DNA of 64,000 nucleotides. It comes from an uncultured Oscillospiraceae bacterium (GTDB lineage: Bacteria > Bacillota > Clostridia > Oscillospirales > Acutalibacteraceae). How positions within the stretch are numbered: position 1 is the first letter of the stretch; each line of letters starts with the position of its first letter. The DNA is taken from positions 20,266 to 84,265 of the forward strand of contig USCI01000001.1 in the NCBI GenBank assembly GCA_900553255.1. The letters run 5' to 3'. The notes under the pieces were generated by a model. The model was not told where the DNA came from. It did not search any database and worked only from the letters and a program-made list of their open reading frames with translations. This document shows positions 15,435 through 23,654 of this stretch, piece by piece. The position numbers and the translations under genes are program-made.

Positions 15435-16361
15435 TCAAGCGGCGTGCCGGCCGACCCGCACGCCGTACACCCGCGGCATGGTCAGCCATTCGATCAGCGG
15501 CGCTGCGGCGTTCATCAGCAAAATCGCAAAGCAGACCCCCTCGGGATACGGCCCCCAGATGCGCAGCACCGCCGTCAGGATGCCGACCCCTGCGGCAAAA
15601 AGACATTCCCCTACCGGCGTCGTCGGCTTCGAGGTGAAATCGGTGACCATAAATACCGCGCCGAGCAGCAGGCCGCCGGACAGCAACTGCGCGGCCGCCG
15701 CCCCGGTGAAGGGCGTCGTTCCGCCGAATATCCAGTAGACCAGCGCAAAGCTCCACACACAGGTAACCGGCACCCGCATGCGGATTACCCCGCGCAGGCA
15801 CAGATACACCATGCCGATCAGGATCAGCAGCGCGGAGGTTTCCCCCATGCTGCCGTTCTCATAGCCGAAGAACAGCGGCCACAGGGACGCATCCAGACCG
15901 GCTTCGGCAATCGGGGTGGCTGAGGATACGGCGTCCGGGCGCACATAGCCGCCCAGCGTCTGCGGCAGGGCGACCAGCAGCAGGGCACGACCGGCCATCG
16001 CCGGGTTGAACAGGTTGTGCCCGATACCGCCGGGCAGCTGCTTGACCACTGCGACGGCGAAAACGCCGGCCAGAGCCGCCGCCCAGAGCGCCGTACCCGC
16101 CGGCAGGGACAGCCCCAGCAGCAATCCGGTTACCGCCGCGCTGCCGTCAAAGCCGCCCCGGCCGCGCAGCTTCAGGCAGACCCAGTCCGCCAGGGAACAC
16201 ACCGCGGTGGTGGTCGCCAGAACGGCCGCCGCCTGCCAGCGGAACAGCCACACCGCCCACGCACACACCGGCAGCAGCGCGATCACCACGTCGGCCATGA
16301 TAGCGGAGGTGGTGCGTTTTCTCCGGATATGCGGGGCGGCCATTTCCTGTTTTATCGCCAT
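15435..16361 (-). CDS. rnfD: Electron transport complex subunit RnfD
   Basis: 308 residues with about eight to ten membrane helices. It belongs to the NqrB/RnfD family, which carries a covalently bound FMN and is part of the ion-translocating core. Family landmarks are HNLFNPAMAGRALLLVA, the flavinylation motif DAVSSATPIA (Ser replaces the usual Gly of SGAT, the acceptor Thr is kept) and MVTDFTSKPTTPVGE. The end GVCFAILLMNAAAPLIEW is typical. Length is normal. It follows rnfC in the apbE-rnfCDG order. Confidence 0.93.
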   Translation of the reverse strand: MAIKQEMAAPHIRRKRTTSAIMADVVIALLPVCAWAVWLFRWQAAAVLATTTAVCSLADWVCLKLRGRGGFDGSAAVTGLLLGLSLPAGTALWAAALAGVFAVAVVKQLPGGIGHNLFNPAMAGRALLLVALPQTLGGYVRPDAVSSATPIAEAGLDASLWPLFFGYENGSMGETSALLILIGMVYLCLRGVIRMRVPVTCVWSFALVYWIFGGTTPFTGAAAAQLLSGGLLLGAVFMVTDFTSKPTTPVGECLFAAGVGILTAVLRIWGPYPEGVCFAILLMNAAAPLIEWLTMPRVYGVRVGRHAA

Positions 16362-16484
16362 AGCCCATCGCTTCCTTTCTCACTCAATGGTCGGTACCCG
16401 GCCGGAAAATGCGGCGGTGCCGCAGCAGCAGGCGGGATCTTGTCCCGGCGGCCGATCCTTCCCAGGAAACCATTCCCTTGCCTC

Positions 16485-17771
16485 TCATCGTTTCGCCGCA
16501 CGCGCCCGGGCGCGGATGCCCTCCCGCGCCATGCCCACCCGCGCGGCAAGCGGCCGCTTGGCCGGACAGGTGTACGAGCAGCAGCCGCAGGAGATGCACT
16601 GCGCCGCGTGCAGCGCTTCACAGACATCCCGCCGTCCGGCGATCACCGCCGCGTCGATCGCAAAGGGCTGCAGCCGCGACGGGCACACCCTCGCGCAGCC
16701 GCCGCAGCGGATGCAGGGCTGTTCGGTCCATCCGGGACGCCCGAGCAGTATCAGCCCGGACGTGGATTTGGTCATCGGCACATCCAGCCGGTCGAGCACC
16801 CGGCCGGTCATCGGCCCGCCGAAAACCGCGGTCAGCCCCTCGCCGCCCGCGCCGCCGCAGAAGGCCAGCAGGTCGCTGAGCAGGGTACCCACCGGCGCAT
16901 AGACGTTGCCGGGATGCGCCACCTGCCCCGCCACCGTCACCAGCCGGTGGGTCAGCGGGAAGCCCGCCATCGCGTCCGAAAGCGCCGCGGCGGTGGCGAC
17001 ATTATTCACGATTGCGCCGACATCGGCGGGCAGGCCGCCCTCCGGCACCTCCCGTCCTACCGCCGTCTGGATGAGCTGCCGCTCGCCGCCCTGCGGGTAG
17101 CGGTCGGGCAGCTCGAGGATTTCCACCCCGAACGGCAGCGCCGCCTCCCGCAGCTTTTTCACCGCGTCCGGCTTATTGCTTTCCACGCAGATTTTTACCG
17201 CCGCGCCCGCCGCCTGGCCGAGCGCCGCCGCGCCCGCCACCACCCGGTCGGCATGCCGCACCATCAGCTGATGGTCACAGGTGAGATACGGCTCGCATTC
17301 GCAGCCGTTGACCAACACCCAGTGGATCGCCTTATCGGTTTCGTACTTCACCGCGGTCGGAAACCCCGCACCGCCCATGCCGATCAGCCCTGCCTCCCGC
17401 ATAAGGGTACGCAGGCCCTGCGCACCGGGCAGGTGCTTGATCCCCGGCGCCGGCGTGTCGCAGCCGTCGTTTTCCACCACCACACACAGGCCTTCTCCTT
17501 CGAGGCAGGGACGGTTTTCCACCGCGGTGACCGTGCCGGACACGCTGGCATGCACCGGCACCGACATTTTCCCGTCCGCCCGGCCGATCAGCTCACCCTT
17601 TCTCACCGTCTGCCCCGGTTCCACCACCGGCAGCGCCGGCTTAGCCAGCCCCTGCGCCAGCGGGATGACCACCTGCGGCGGGGCAAGGGTCTGCACCGGC
17701 AGGTTTGCCGTCTCCTCTTTATGCTCGGTCTGATGCGGGAGAGCGATGCCCCCGCTGAATTTTGCGCCCAT
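16485..17771 (-). CDS. rnfC: Electron transport complex subunit RnfC
   Basis: 428 residues. The peripheral NADH-binding subunit of Rnf, which holds FMN and two [4Fe-4S] clusters. The N-terminal barrel-sandwich region (VVEPGQTVRKGELIG) precedes the Rossmann-like flavin/NAD domain (MGGAGFPTAVKY, NGCECEPYLTCD). Near the C-terminus come the two cluster motifs CIRCGGCARVC (about residues 353-363) and CISCGCCSYTC (about 392-402). All eight Cys are present. It is the first rnf gene, following apbE by 21 nt. Confidence 0.96.
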   Translation of the reverse strand: MGAKFSGGIALPHQTEHKEETANLPVQTLAPPQVVIPLAQGLAKPALPVVEPGQTVRKGELIGRADGKMSVPVHASVSGTVTAVENRPCLEGEGLCVVVENDGCDTPAPGIKHLPGAQGLRTLMREAGLIGMGGAGFPTAVKYETDKAIHWVLVNGCECEPYLTCDHQLMVRHADRVVAGAAALGQAAGAAVKICVESNKPDAVKKLREAALPFGVEILELPDRYPQGGERQLIQTAVGREVPEGGLPADVGAIVNNVATAAALSDAMAGFPLTHRLVTVAGQVAHPGNVYAPVGTLLSDLLAFCGGAGGEGLTAVFGGPMTGRVLDRLDVPMTKSTSGLILLGRPGWTEQPCIRCGGCARVCPSRLQPFAIDAAVIAGRRDVCEALHAAQCISCGCCSYTCPAKRPLAARVGMAREGIRARARAAKR

Positions 17772-17792
17772 CCGGCAGCCTCCGTTTCTTCA

Positions 17793-18839
17793 TCACTCAT
17801 CCAGACAATGCCCGGCAAAGCCCAGGGTCATCTCCCGGCTGCCGTCCGCAAATATCCACAGTGCATCGACAGCCGGCAAGCTCTCCACCGCTGCCCGGCC
17901 GGTGGCATACGGCTGTGCGAACAGTGCGGTGGACAGGTAGTCCGCCGTAAACGCATCCGGCGCCAGCACACACACCGCACGGCAGTAGCGCGCCGGATAC
18001 AGGGTGGATTCTTCCAGGATATGCGCATAGTATGTCCCGTTTGCGGCAAAATACTTCTGGTAATCCCCGCTGACCCCCAGGCACCGGTCGGTGAGAGCCA
18101 GCGTCACGCTGTATTCCGGCACCTCCCGGCGTCCGGACAGGTTGAGCACGGCGTCCGGCTCCCGCAGGGCGACCGTCCAGCCGCTGCTCTCCGGCGGCGC
18201 GCCGGCGCACACCATGGTGCTCTCCCCGAAATCCAGCAAAAAATCGGTCAGCCTCAGTTCGCGCAGCCGCGCTGCGGCGGCATCCGCCGCGTGGCCCTTG
18301 CCCACCGCGCCGAGATCGAGCGACAGCTCCGGGTCGGCGATGGTGATTTTTTCGCTTTCCGGATCCGCAATAACCTGATCCAGCGCCATGTGCTCCCCCG
18401 CATGCTGCAAAGCGGCAGCATCCGGCAGCACGCCGGACGCCCGGGCCTGCTCCCACAATCGCAGCACCGCCCCCATCGCGATGTTCGTCCCCGGCACCCG
18501 GGCATACAGCGCCTGGCAGCGGCCGACCAGCGCACACAGCTCCGCCGGGCAGGCAGCCGTGCCGCCCGCCGCCGCATTCACCCGGGACACCGCACTGTCC
18601 GGCCGGTGGACGTCGAGCAGCGCTTCCTGCCGCTCCAGCTCCCCGCGCACCGCCTCCACCGCCCGGATGAACTCCGCTTCGTCGGCACAATACACGATCA
18701 TCCGCGATACGGTATCCATTGCCCCGATAAACTCGGTGGAAAACCGCCGCGGCGCGGGATCGGCCGCCTGCGCCATACAGCCGGTCAGACCCACACAAAG
18801 GATGGTCAATATCCCCAAAAACATCCGGCGCATCTTCAT
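17793..18839 (-). CDS. apbE: FAD:protein FMN transferase (lipoprotein)
   Basis: 348 residues with a lipoprotein signal peptide and lipobox LTGC (Cys21), so it is exported and membrane tethered. ApbE attaches FMN from FAD to Thr of SGAT-type motifs, here presumably in RnfG and RnfD. The family core is visible: FIGAMDTVSRM near the start, DLGAVGKGHAAD in the middle (about residues 190-201), LLDFGES, and TALFAQPYA near the end. Placement as the first gene before rnfC is common in Clostridia and supports coupling of flavinylation with Rnf assembly. Confidence 0.95.
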   Translation of the reverse strand: MKMRRMFLGILTILCVGLTGCMAQAADPAPRRFSTEFIGAMDTVSRMIVYCADEAEFIRAVEAVRGELERQEALLDVHRPDSAVSRVNAAAGGTAACPAELCALVGRCQALYARVPGTNIAMGAVLRLWEQARASGVLPDAAALQHAGEHMALDQVIADPESEKITIADPELSLDLGAVGKGHAADAAAARLRELRLTDFLLDFGESTMVCAGAPPESSGWTVALREPDAVLNLSGRREVPEYSVTLALTDRCLGVSGDYQKYFAANGTYYAHILEESTLYPARYCRAVCVLAPDAFTADYLSTALFAQPYATGRAAVESLPAVDALWIFADGSREMTLGFAGHCLDE

Positions 18840-18970
18840 CCCCCTAACAAATCGCAGGCTTGACCCGATATTGTCCTTTTATTGTGCCCCGAAGTATGGT
18901 ATAGTTTGTACAAAGTGGATGAATTTTTTCTCCGACCGTTGAATAACGGATGCGAAAGGATGAGGCTTCG

Positions 18971-19450
18971 ATGAAAAGAACCCATTGGTTTTCCGGAGCG
19001 GCAGGGATCGCCTGTGCGCTGATGATGGCGGCCATGCTGTCAGGATGCTCGAAGGAACCGGCGGGCAGCGATGCGGGTTCCGCTCCCGCAAGTGACACCG
19101 CCGCTTCCACCACCGCGGAGACAACGCCGGCTACCACGACGACCACTCTGCCGGGCGAGCCGGCGGCCTATCCGGTGCGCGGCTGGTGCTCGGACGATGA
19201 CGTCCTTGTGCGCAGCGGGCCGGGCAAGGAATACGGCGCCATCGGCGGTGCGCACAAGGGCGAGCAGTTCAGCGTGCTCGGGCGCGAAGGCGACTGGTAC
19301 AAGGTGCAGCATGGCGAGGACGAGGGCTATATCAGCGCCCAATTCATCCGGTTCAGCCTCGAAGAGGCGATGGCGACGACTACCACCGAAGCGCCGACCA
19401 CCACGGCGGATACCGGCGAGAATTCCGCGCAGGAGGGACAGGATTCCTGA
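18971..19450 (+). CDS. SH3-domain lipoprotein
   Basis: 159 residues from ATG 18971, placed by GAAAGGA 10 nt upstream. The signal peptide ends in the lipobox LSGC (Cys26). A Ser/Thr/Ala-rich linker precedes a bacterial SH3 domain at about residues 60-125 (VLVRSGPGKEYGAIGGAHKGEQF, WYKVQ, GYISAQF), followed by another Thr-rich tail. Bacterial SH3 domains usually bind peptidoglycan peptides or act as surface modules. An extended -10 element (TGGTATAGT, 18897-18905) lies upstream. No enzyme domain is present; the specific role is unknown. Confidence 0.85.
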   Translation: MKRTHWFSGAAGIACALMMAAMLSGCSKEPAGSDAGSAPASDTAASTTAETTPATTTTTLPGEPAAYPVRGWCSDDDVLVRSGPGKEYGAIGGAHKGEQFSVLGREGDWYKVQHGEDEGYISAQFIRFSLEEAMATTTTEAPTTTADTGENSAQEGQDS

Positions 19451-19505
19451 GTCCTTGGGAAACAATCCTATCCTTGCTCTGCAGAAAACAGGAGGGTGTT
19501 TGGTT

Positions 19506-19913
19506 GTGAAAAAGCTATGTCTTGCGATTCTTATTGTCCTGCTTGCTTTCACCCTTTCCGCCTGCAGGGGCGGGGATGTTACGCATACCGAAATTCTGGA
19601 GCAGCCATCCGAGATCTACACGGACAGCGATATCAATGCCGCCATCCAAACGATCAAGGATTATTTTGCCCAAAACCTTGACGGCTGCAAATTAACAGAA
19701 ATCGGCTATATCGGCGACGATTCTGCCAGCAGCTTTGCGATGTGGGCCGAACGCTTTCAGACGGATGAAGCCATTATCCTTTGCTCTTCTTTCGATGTGG
19801 ACCCCTCGGCAGACAATGTCATCCTTGAGCCGAACGCAACCTATGACTGGGAGTGGATCCTGGTAAGAGAGAAGGGCGGCAAGTGGATGCATGTCGACCA
19901 TGGATACGGTTAA
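19506..19913 (+). CDS. Small lipoprotein resembling DUF4829/SnoaL-like proteins
   Basis: 135 residues starting at GTG 19506, chosen because AGGAGGG lies 9 nt upstream; TTG 19500 is too close. The signal peptide has the lipobox LSAC (Cys20). The mature part has one helix (INAAIQTIKDYFAQNL) and a beta sheet with ILEPNATYDWEWILVRE and a closing HGYG, which resembles the DUF4829-type cystatin/NTF2-like fold. The function of this family is not established. It lies 55 nt after the SH3 lipoprotein gene and may be cotranscribed with it. Confidence 0.72.
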   Translation: MKKLCLAILIVLLAFTLSACRGGDVTHTEILEQPSEIYTDSDINAAIQTIKDYFAQNLDGCKLTEIGYIGDDSASSFAMWAERFQTDEAIILCSSFDVDPSADNVILEPNATYDWEWILVREKGGKWMHVDHGYG

Positions 19914-19942
19914 AAGCCTTATTTTTTGCCGCAGAACCGAAA

Positions 19943-19972
19943 AATGCCGCTATGGAATTCCATAGCGGCATT
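19943..19972. terminator. Palindromic hairpin between convergent transcripts
   Basis: A perfect 30-bp palindrome (two arms of AATGCCGCTATGGAA). On the minus strand it is followed by five T, so it works best for minus-strand transcripts coming from znuB; it could also stop the plus-strand lipoprotein gene. Confidence 0.6.
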
Positions 19973-20017
19973 AGTCTGTCCAAAAAGTCGTTTCGCAAAA
20001 AAAATCGTGCACAAAAA

Positions 20018-20199
20018 GTTTTCGCCCGCCTTTTGAAAAAGGCGGCGGGGTGGAGGGGCGGCGCCCCTCCTCGCCTTCCGCAGAAGGCGAAAGTCCCGAC
20101 AGTTCAAAGGATCAGGAAGGGAGACGCAACAGCCCGGTGGGCTGTTGTGTCGTGGGAAACCCTATCAAGGGGTTTCCCGATGCGGCGTCTCACGCCGCA
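20018..20199. repeat. Array of six consecutive inverted repeats, including repeat copy 2
   Basis: Hairpins follow each other with little spacing: CCGCCTTTTG.../GGCGG at 20027-20045, GGAGGGGC/GCCCCTCC at 20052-20070, TCGCCTTC/GAAGGCGA at 20071-20090, CAACAGCCC/GGGCTGTTG at 20127-20147, GGGAAACC/GGTTTCCC at 20154-20178 and TGCGGCGT/ACGCCGCA at 20181-20199. The first 53 bases match the layout of the repeat at 3888-3940. No open reading frame with gene-like features crosses it. Confidence 0.7.
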
Positions 20200-20242
20200 T
20201 TTGGGCAACTTGCTACCTGCCAACCAGTTTTTCGACACGCTG

Positions 20243-20286
20243 AGACAGCAAAAGGCTGCCGCACCAGCGGCAGCCTTTTGCTGTCT
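20243..20286 (-). terminator. Terminator-like hairpin after znuB
   Basis: A perfect 20-bp inverted repeat (AGACAGCAAAAGGCTGCCGC and its complement) with a 4-nt loop. It starts 8 nt beyond the znuB stop codon. Confidence 0.75.
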
Positions 20287-20294
20287 GTTGCTTT

Positions 20295-21110
20295 TTACGC
20301 GTTCCGGTTGCGAATAAAGAAGGTGCCGAAAAACAGCGCCGCCGCAACCAACACGATCATCGGGCCGGTGCCCACTGCGTGATAATACGAGAGCAGCAGG
20401 CCGAGCAGGCCGGAAAACAGGCCGAAAATCAATGCGAGGACGTGGTAGCTGCGCATGCTGCGGGACACGTTGCGCGCCGCAGCCGCCGGCAGGATCAGCA
20501 TCGCGTTGATGATCAGCAGCCCCACCCAACGGATCGCCAGCATCACAATCACCGCGATAATCACCACAAACAGGTTATCGAGAAAGGCCACCGGGATCCC
20601 CTTGCTGCGGGCAAGCGACGGGCTGAGGCTGACCGCATGCAGGCTGTTGAAGCACAGCAGCCACAACAGCACGACCACCACCAGCGCGCCGGCGAGCACC
20701 GCCAGCTCCCCGCGGGAAATGCTCAGGATATCCCCGATGAGCAGGCTCTGGTATTTGGAAAAGCTGCTGCCCCTCGAGAGGATCACCAGCCCCAGCGCCA
20801 CGCCGCAGGAGGAAAACACGCCGATAACCGTATCGGTCGAGGAAAGGCGGGAATGGCGGATGCGATTCATCAGCAGGGCAAACACCACCGCAAAGGCGAT
20901 CATCACAAGATTCGTATCGGTGAAGCCCAGCAGGACGCCAATGCCCACGCCGGTCAGTGCGGAGTGCCCGAGCGCATCCGAAAAGAACGCCATGCCGTTA
21001 TTGACCACCAGCGTGCCGAGCAGGGCAAACAGCGGCATAATCAGCAGCACGGCGACAAAGGCGTTACGCATAAAGTCATACTGCCACCAGCCAAACAGGG
21101 CGTCAAGCAT
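20295..21110 (-). CDS. znuB: Zinc ABC transporter permease
   Basis: 271 residues with about eight membrane helices, of the ABC-3 family of metal-ion permeases. Typical segments are MAFFSDALGHSALTG near the N-terminus and RWVGLLIINAMLILPAAAA near the C-terminus. The start at 21110 overlaps the end of znuC by 8 nt, indicating translational coupling; the longer upstream frame is not needed. With ZnuC and ZnuA it forms a zinc (possibly manganese) importer; the adjacent Zur-like regulator favours zinc. Confidence 0.94.
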   Translation of the reverse strand: MLDALFGWWQYDFMRNAFVAVLLIMPLFALLGTLVVNNGMAFFSDALGHSALTGVGIGVLLGFTDTNLVMIAFAVVFALLMNRIRHSRLSSTDTVIGVFSSCGVALGLVILSRGSSFSKYQSLLIGDILSISRGELAVLAGALVVVVLLWLLCFNSLHAVSLSPSLARSKGIPVAFLDNLFVVIIAVIVMLAIRWVGLLIINAMLILPAAAARNVSRSMRSYHVLALIFGLFSGLLGLLLSYYHAVGTGPMIVLVAAALFFGTFFIRNRNA

Positions 21111-21852
21111 GCGCAATCCCCTCCCCTTCCGGAAATGCCGCGCGGAACGCCTCATCGGCAAACACCGTCTCCGGGTCGCCGGATGCCGCTACCCGGTGGT
21201 CGAGCAGCACCACCCGGTCCGCATGCCGCCGGACATAATCGAGGTCATGCGACACCAGCAGGATCACCATATCGTCGGTGGCCTTGAGCCGGTCCACCGT
21301 TTCATAAAACTGCGCCAGCCCCGCCTGGTCGACGCCGGAGACCGGCTCGTCCAGGATCAGCAGATCCGGCTTGGGCAGCGTGGCAACGGCAAGCAGCACC
21401 CGCTGCAGCTCGCCGCCGGACAGCCGGCCCACCGGCTTATCCAGCAGCATGTCCGCCGAAAAGCGCGCCAGGTGCGCCCGCAGCGCCTCGGTCTGCTTTT
21501 TCCGCCGCGGCAGGAAGGCCGGATAGGCCGAGGAGTACGACAGCAGCATATCGTACACCGTCGCGGGCGAGCCGCTGTCGATGTTCAGCGACTGCGGCAC
21601 ATACCCGATGCGGGGCTTATGCACCCGCTCGCCTGCCGTATGCCCGCTGAATTCCACCGTTCCGGTGTGGCGGATCTCCCCCAGAATCGCCTTGAGCAGG
21701 GTGGATTTCCCCGCACCGTTGCGCCCGATGATGGCGGTCAGCTCGCCGCAGTGCGCGTGCAGGTTCACATCGGTCAGGATCACCGTTTCCCCTGCCCGCA
21801 CGCCGATATGGTTGATTTTCAGGCAGTGCAGCCCGCAGCCGGTCGCAGTCAT
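21103..21852 (-). CDS. znuC: Zinc ABC transporter ATP-binding protein
   Basis: 249 residues. Walker A GRNGAGKST (about residues 43-51), ABC signature LSGGELQR, Walker B LLILDEP and the switch His in VSHDLDY are all present. It powers the ZnuB channel. It overlaps znuA by 4 nt (ATGA) and znuB by 8 nt. Confidence 0.95.
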   Translation of the reverse strand: MTATGCGLHCLKINHIGVRAGETVILTDVNLHAHCGELTAIIGRNGAGKSTLLKAILGEIRHTGTVEFSGHTAGERVHKPRIGYVPQSLNIDSGSPATVYDMLLSYSSAYPAFLPRRKKQTEALRAHLARFSADMLLDKPVGRLSGGELQRVLLAVATLPKPDLLILDEPVSGVDQAGLAQFYETVDRLKATDDMVILLVSHDLDYVRRHADRVVLLDHRVAASGDPETVFADEAFRAAFPEGEGIAHA

Positions 21853-22781
21853 GCCGTCTCCCCCCTCAGCTTGCGCAGGTTTTCCCGCATGGCGTTCAGC
21901 CAGGCGTCCGGGGACTCATCCCCGACGACCCCCATGTCCAGCTGCAGGATCCTGCCGTCCGCCGCACTGTCCGCAAGGTATTCGTACGCCGGGTCGTACT
22001 GGTTGTCGTACAGCAGCCACACCTGTCCGGCTGCAGCTGCGGCCTGCTGCGCCGCCGCCAGATCCGCGGCGGACACCCCCGCATCCTCCCCGATCGGCAG
22101 GGAGGCGAGCGGCGTCAGGCCGAGATCGTCGGCAAAATACCGCAGCGATTCATGGAACAGGATGCAGCCGTCAAACGGCAGCGATGCGGCGGTATCGGCA
22201 AACGCCGCCCGGATCTCCCCGATTTCCGCGAGGTATTGCGCGGCGTTGTCCCGATACTGCGCGGCATGCGCGGGATCCGCCTCACACAGCCCGTCGCGCA
22301 GGTTTTCCACCTGCCGGTAATACCGGCTGGGGCTCGTCCAGATATGCTCATTGACCAGCTCCTCGTGGATTTCGCCGTCCTCGTGCTCATGCGCATGTCC
22401 GCTCTCCAGCAGCGAAATCCCCGCCGAGGTATCCACCACCGGCAGCTCCGGGAACCGGCTGCGCGCATCGTCCAGGAACGCCTCGGCTCCCGCTCCGTTG
22501 ATCACCAGCACATCCGCTTCCGCAAGCGTAATCATGTTGTCCGGCGACAGCTGGAAATCGTGCAGGCAGCCGGTCTGCGGTCCGGTCAGGCTGATGAGCT
22601 CCACATCGCCGATCCCCTGCGTCAGGTTCAGCGCCGCCACATACACCGGATAAAACGACGCGACGATCCGCGTTTTTTCCTTCCCGCGCTGCGCCGTACC
22701 GGTCAGCAGCGTAATCACCGCCGACAGCGCCACAATGCCCGCCATCAGCAGCGCCACCTGTGCGTAAACCCGTTTTCCCAT
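21849..22781 (-). CDS. znuA: Zinc ABC transporter substrate-binding protein
   Basis: 310 residues from ATG 22781, which follows GGAGGG; the longer TTG start lies inside the ribosome binding site. An N-terminal membrane/signal segment (AQVALLMAGIVALSAVITLL) precedes the cluster A-I binding-protein fold (VASFYPVYVAALNL, LINGAG-like VLVINGAGAEAF). The His-rich loop HAHEHEDGEIHEE (about residues 130-142) is the usual zinc-capturing loop, followed by HIWTSPSRY. I see no lipobox Cys after the signal segment, so it may remain anchored by the uncleaved N-terminal helix. Confidence 0.93.
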   Translation of the reverse strand: MGKRVYAQVALLMAGIVALSAVITLLTGTAQRGKEKTRIVASFYPVYVAALNLTQGIGDVELISLTGPQTGCLHDFQLSPDNMITLAEADVLVINGAGAEAFLDDARSRFPELPVVDTSAGISLLESGHAHEHEDGEIHEELVNEHIWTSPSRYYRQVENLRDGLCEADPAHAAQYRDNAAQYLAEIGEIRAAFADTAASLPFDGCILFHESLRYFADDLGLTPLASLPIGEDAGVSAADLAAAQQAAAAAGQVWLLYDNQYDPAYEYLADSAADGRILQLDMGVVGDESPDAWLNAMRENLRKLRGETA

Positions 22782-22810
22782 GCCGCCCTCCAAAAATGCT
22801 TCCGCTCATT

Positions 22811-22829
22811 ATTGCAATCCATTTGCAAT
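22811..22829 (-). promoter_or_regulatory. Candidate Zur operator
   Basis: A perfect 7-5-7 inverted repeat, ATTGCAA-N5-TTGCAAT, lying directly downstream of the znuA -10 box, where a bound repressor would block transcription. It sits in the znuA-zur divergent region. Assignment to Zur is inferred from position and neighbour. Confidence 0.7.
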
Positions 22830-22830
22830 T

Positions 22831-22859
22831 ACAATACCCGAATTTTTCCCGCTTGTCAA
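22831..22859 (-). promoter_or_regulatory. Sigma-A promoter of znuACB
   Basis: On the minus strand, TTGACA (22859-22854) and TATTGT (22836-22831) are separated by 17 nt. Confidence 0.85.
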
Positions 22860-22903
22860 GGGAAAAACCGCGAATCCCGCGGCAACAACGCCGAAAGACG
22901 CGG

Positions 22904-22932
22904 TTGACAACCGAATTTTCCCCGGATACAAT
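22904..22932 (+). promoter_or_regulatory. Sigma-A promoter of the Fur-family gene
   Basis: TTGACA at 22904-22909 and TACAAT at 22927-22932 with a 17-nt spacer; GAAAGGGGG precedes the ATG at 22956. The candidate Zur operator at 22811-22829 lies 75 nt upstream of this -35 box and would not block it directly. Confidence 0.85.
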
Positions 22933-22955
22933 AGGAAACGAAAGGGGGCGGCCGC

Positions 22956-23387
22956 ATGGAACAGCGCACCACACGGCAAAAACAGCTGATTATGGACATC
23001 CTGCTGCATGCGGAAGAGCCACTGACTGCGCAGGAGGTTCATGCGCGCGCCGTACGGCAGCTGCCGAATCTCGCCAAGTCGACGGTATACCGCAACCTCG
23101 AGGCGATGAAGGCACGCGGCGAGGTCACGCAGGGACGGCTCGACAACGGCGAAAGCTATTATGAAGCGGTGCACGAGGGGGAACACAAGCATTATATGGT
23201 GTGCAAGGACTGCCACGTCCGGGTGGATCTTCCCGACTGCCCTCTCGCGCATATGCAGCAGGAAATTGCGGACGCGGCCGATTTCACCATCACCGACCAC
23301 GTGATCCAGCTGTACGGCTACTGCCGCGAATGCGCCGCCCGGCGGCATATGCGGCCGGCGGATAAAAAAAGCCCCGACCATCGCTGA
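22956..23387 (+). CDS. zur: Fur-family metal-responsive repressor, probably Zur
   Basis: 143 residues. The winged-helix N-terminus (TRQKQLIMDILLHAEEPLTAQEV, LAKSTVYRNLEAM) is followed by the dimerisation and metal-binding half with HEGEHKHYMVCKDCH and the second zinc-binding pair CREC. The two CxxC pairs form the structural Zn site. Fur, Zur and PerR cannot be separated safely by sequence alone; divergence from znuACB with a palindromic operator in between favours zinc-sensing Zur. Confidence 0.88.
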   Translation: MEQRTTRQKQLIMDILLHAEEPLTAQEVHARAVRQLPNLAKSTVYRNLEAMKARGEVTQGRLDNGESYYEAVHEGEHKHYMVCKDCHVRVDLPDCPLAHMQQEIADAADFTITDHVIQLYGYCRECAARRHMRPADKKSPDHR

Positions 23388-23406
23388 TCGGGGTAGCGGG
23401 GCGGCT

Positions 23407-23568
23407 TCACGCCTGCTTTTCAAAAAGGTTCTTTTCCACGCCGCAGATCGGACACAAAAAGCCCTCGGGCAGCTGGTCAAACGGCGTCCCGGGCGCGATG
23501 CCCTCTTCCGGCACACCGACGGCCGGGTCATACACATAACCGCATACCGAGCACACATATTTTTCCAT
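23407..23568 (-). CDS. Rubredoxin
   Basis: A 53-residue mononuclear iron protein that carries single electrons in oxygen and peroxide detoxification in anaerobes. It has the two iron-binding knuckles CSVCGY (Cys6, Cys9) and CPICG (Cys39, Cys42) and the conserved aromatic and acidic core ([16 protein letters not shown]). AAGGAGA lies 9 nt before the ATG. It is convergent with the Fur-family gene, only 19 nt away. Confidence 0.96.
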   Translation of the reverse strand: MEKYVCSVCGYVYDPAVGVPEEGIAPGTPFDQLPEGFLCPICGVEKNLFEKQA

Positions 23569-23654
23569 TGACCGGATTCTCCTTTTCTGTCGGATGACGT
23601 TAGGATGCGCCGGCGGCCGGAAAAATATACGATATACGAAAGGAAGATTGACGT

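Noticed and set aside
13423..15637. Very long plus-strand frames opposite the rnf genes
   Set aside because: They are Arg/Pro/Ala-rich shadows caused by high GC codon usage; the minus-strand frames have clear Rnf motifs.
20018..20199. CRISPR-like array
   Set aside because: The hairpins differ from each other in sequence and spacing; there are no direct repeats with regular spacers.
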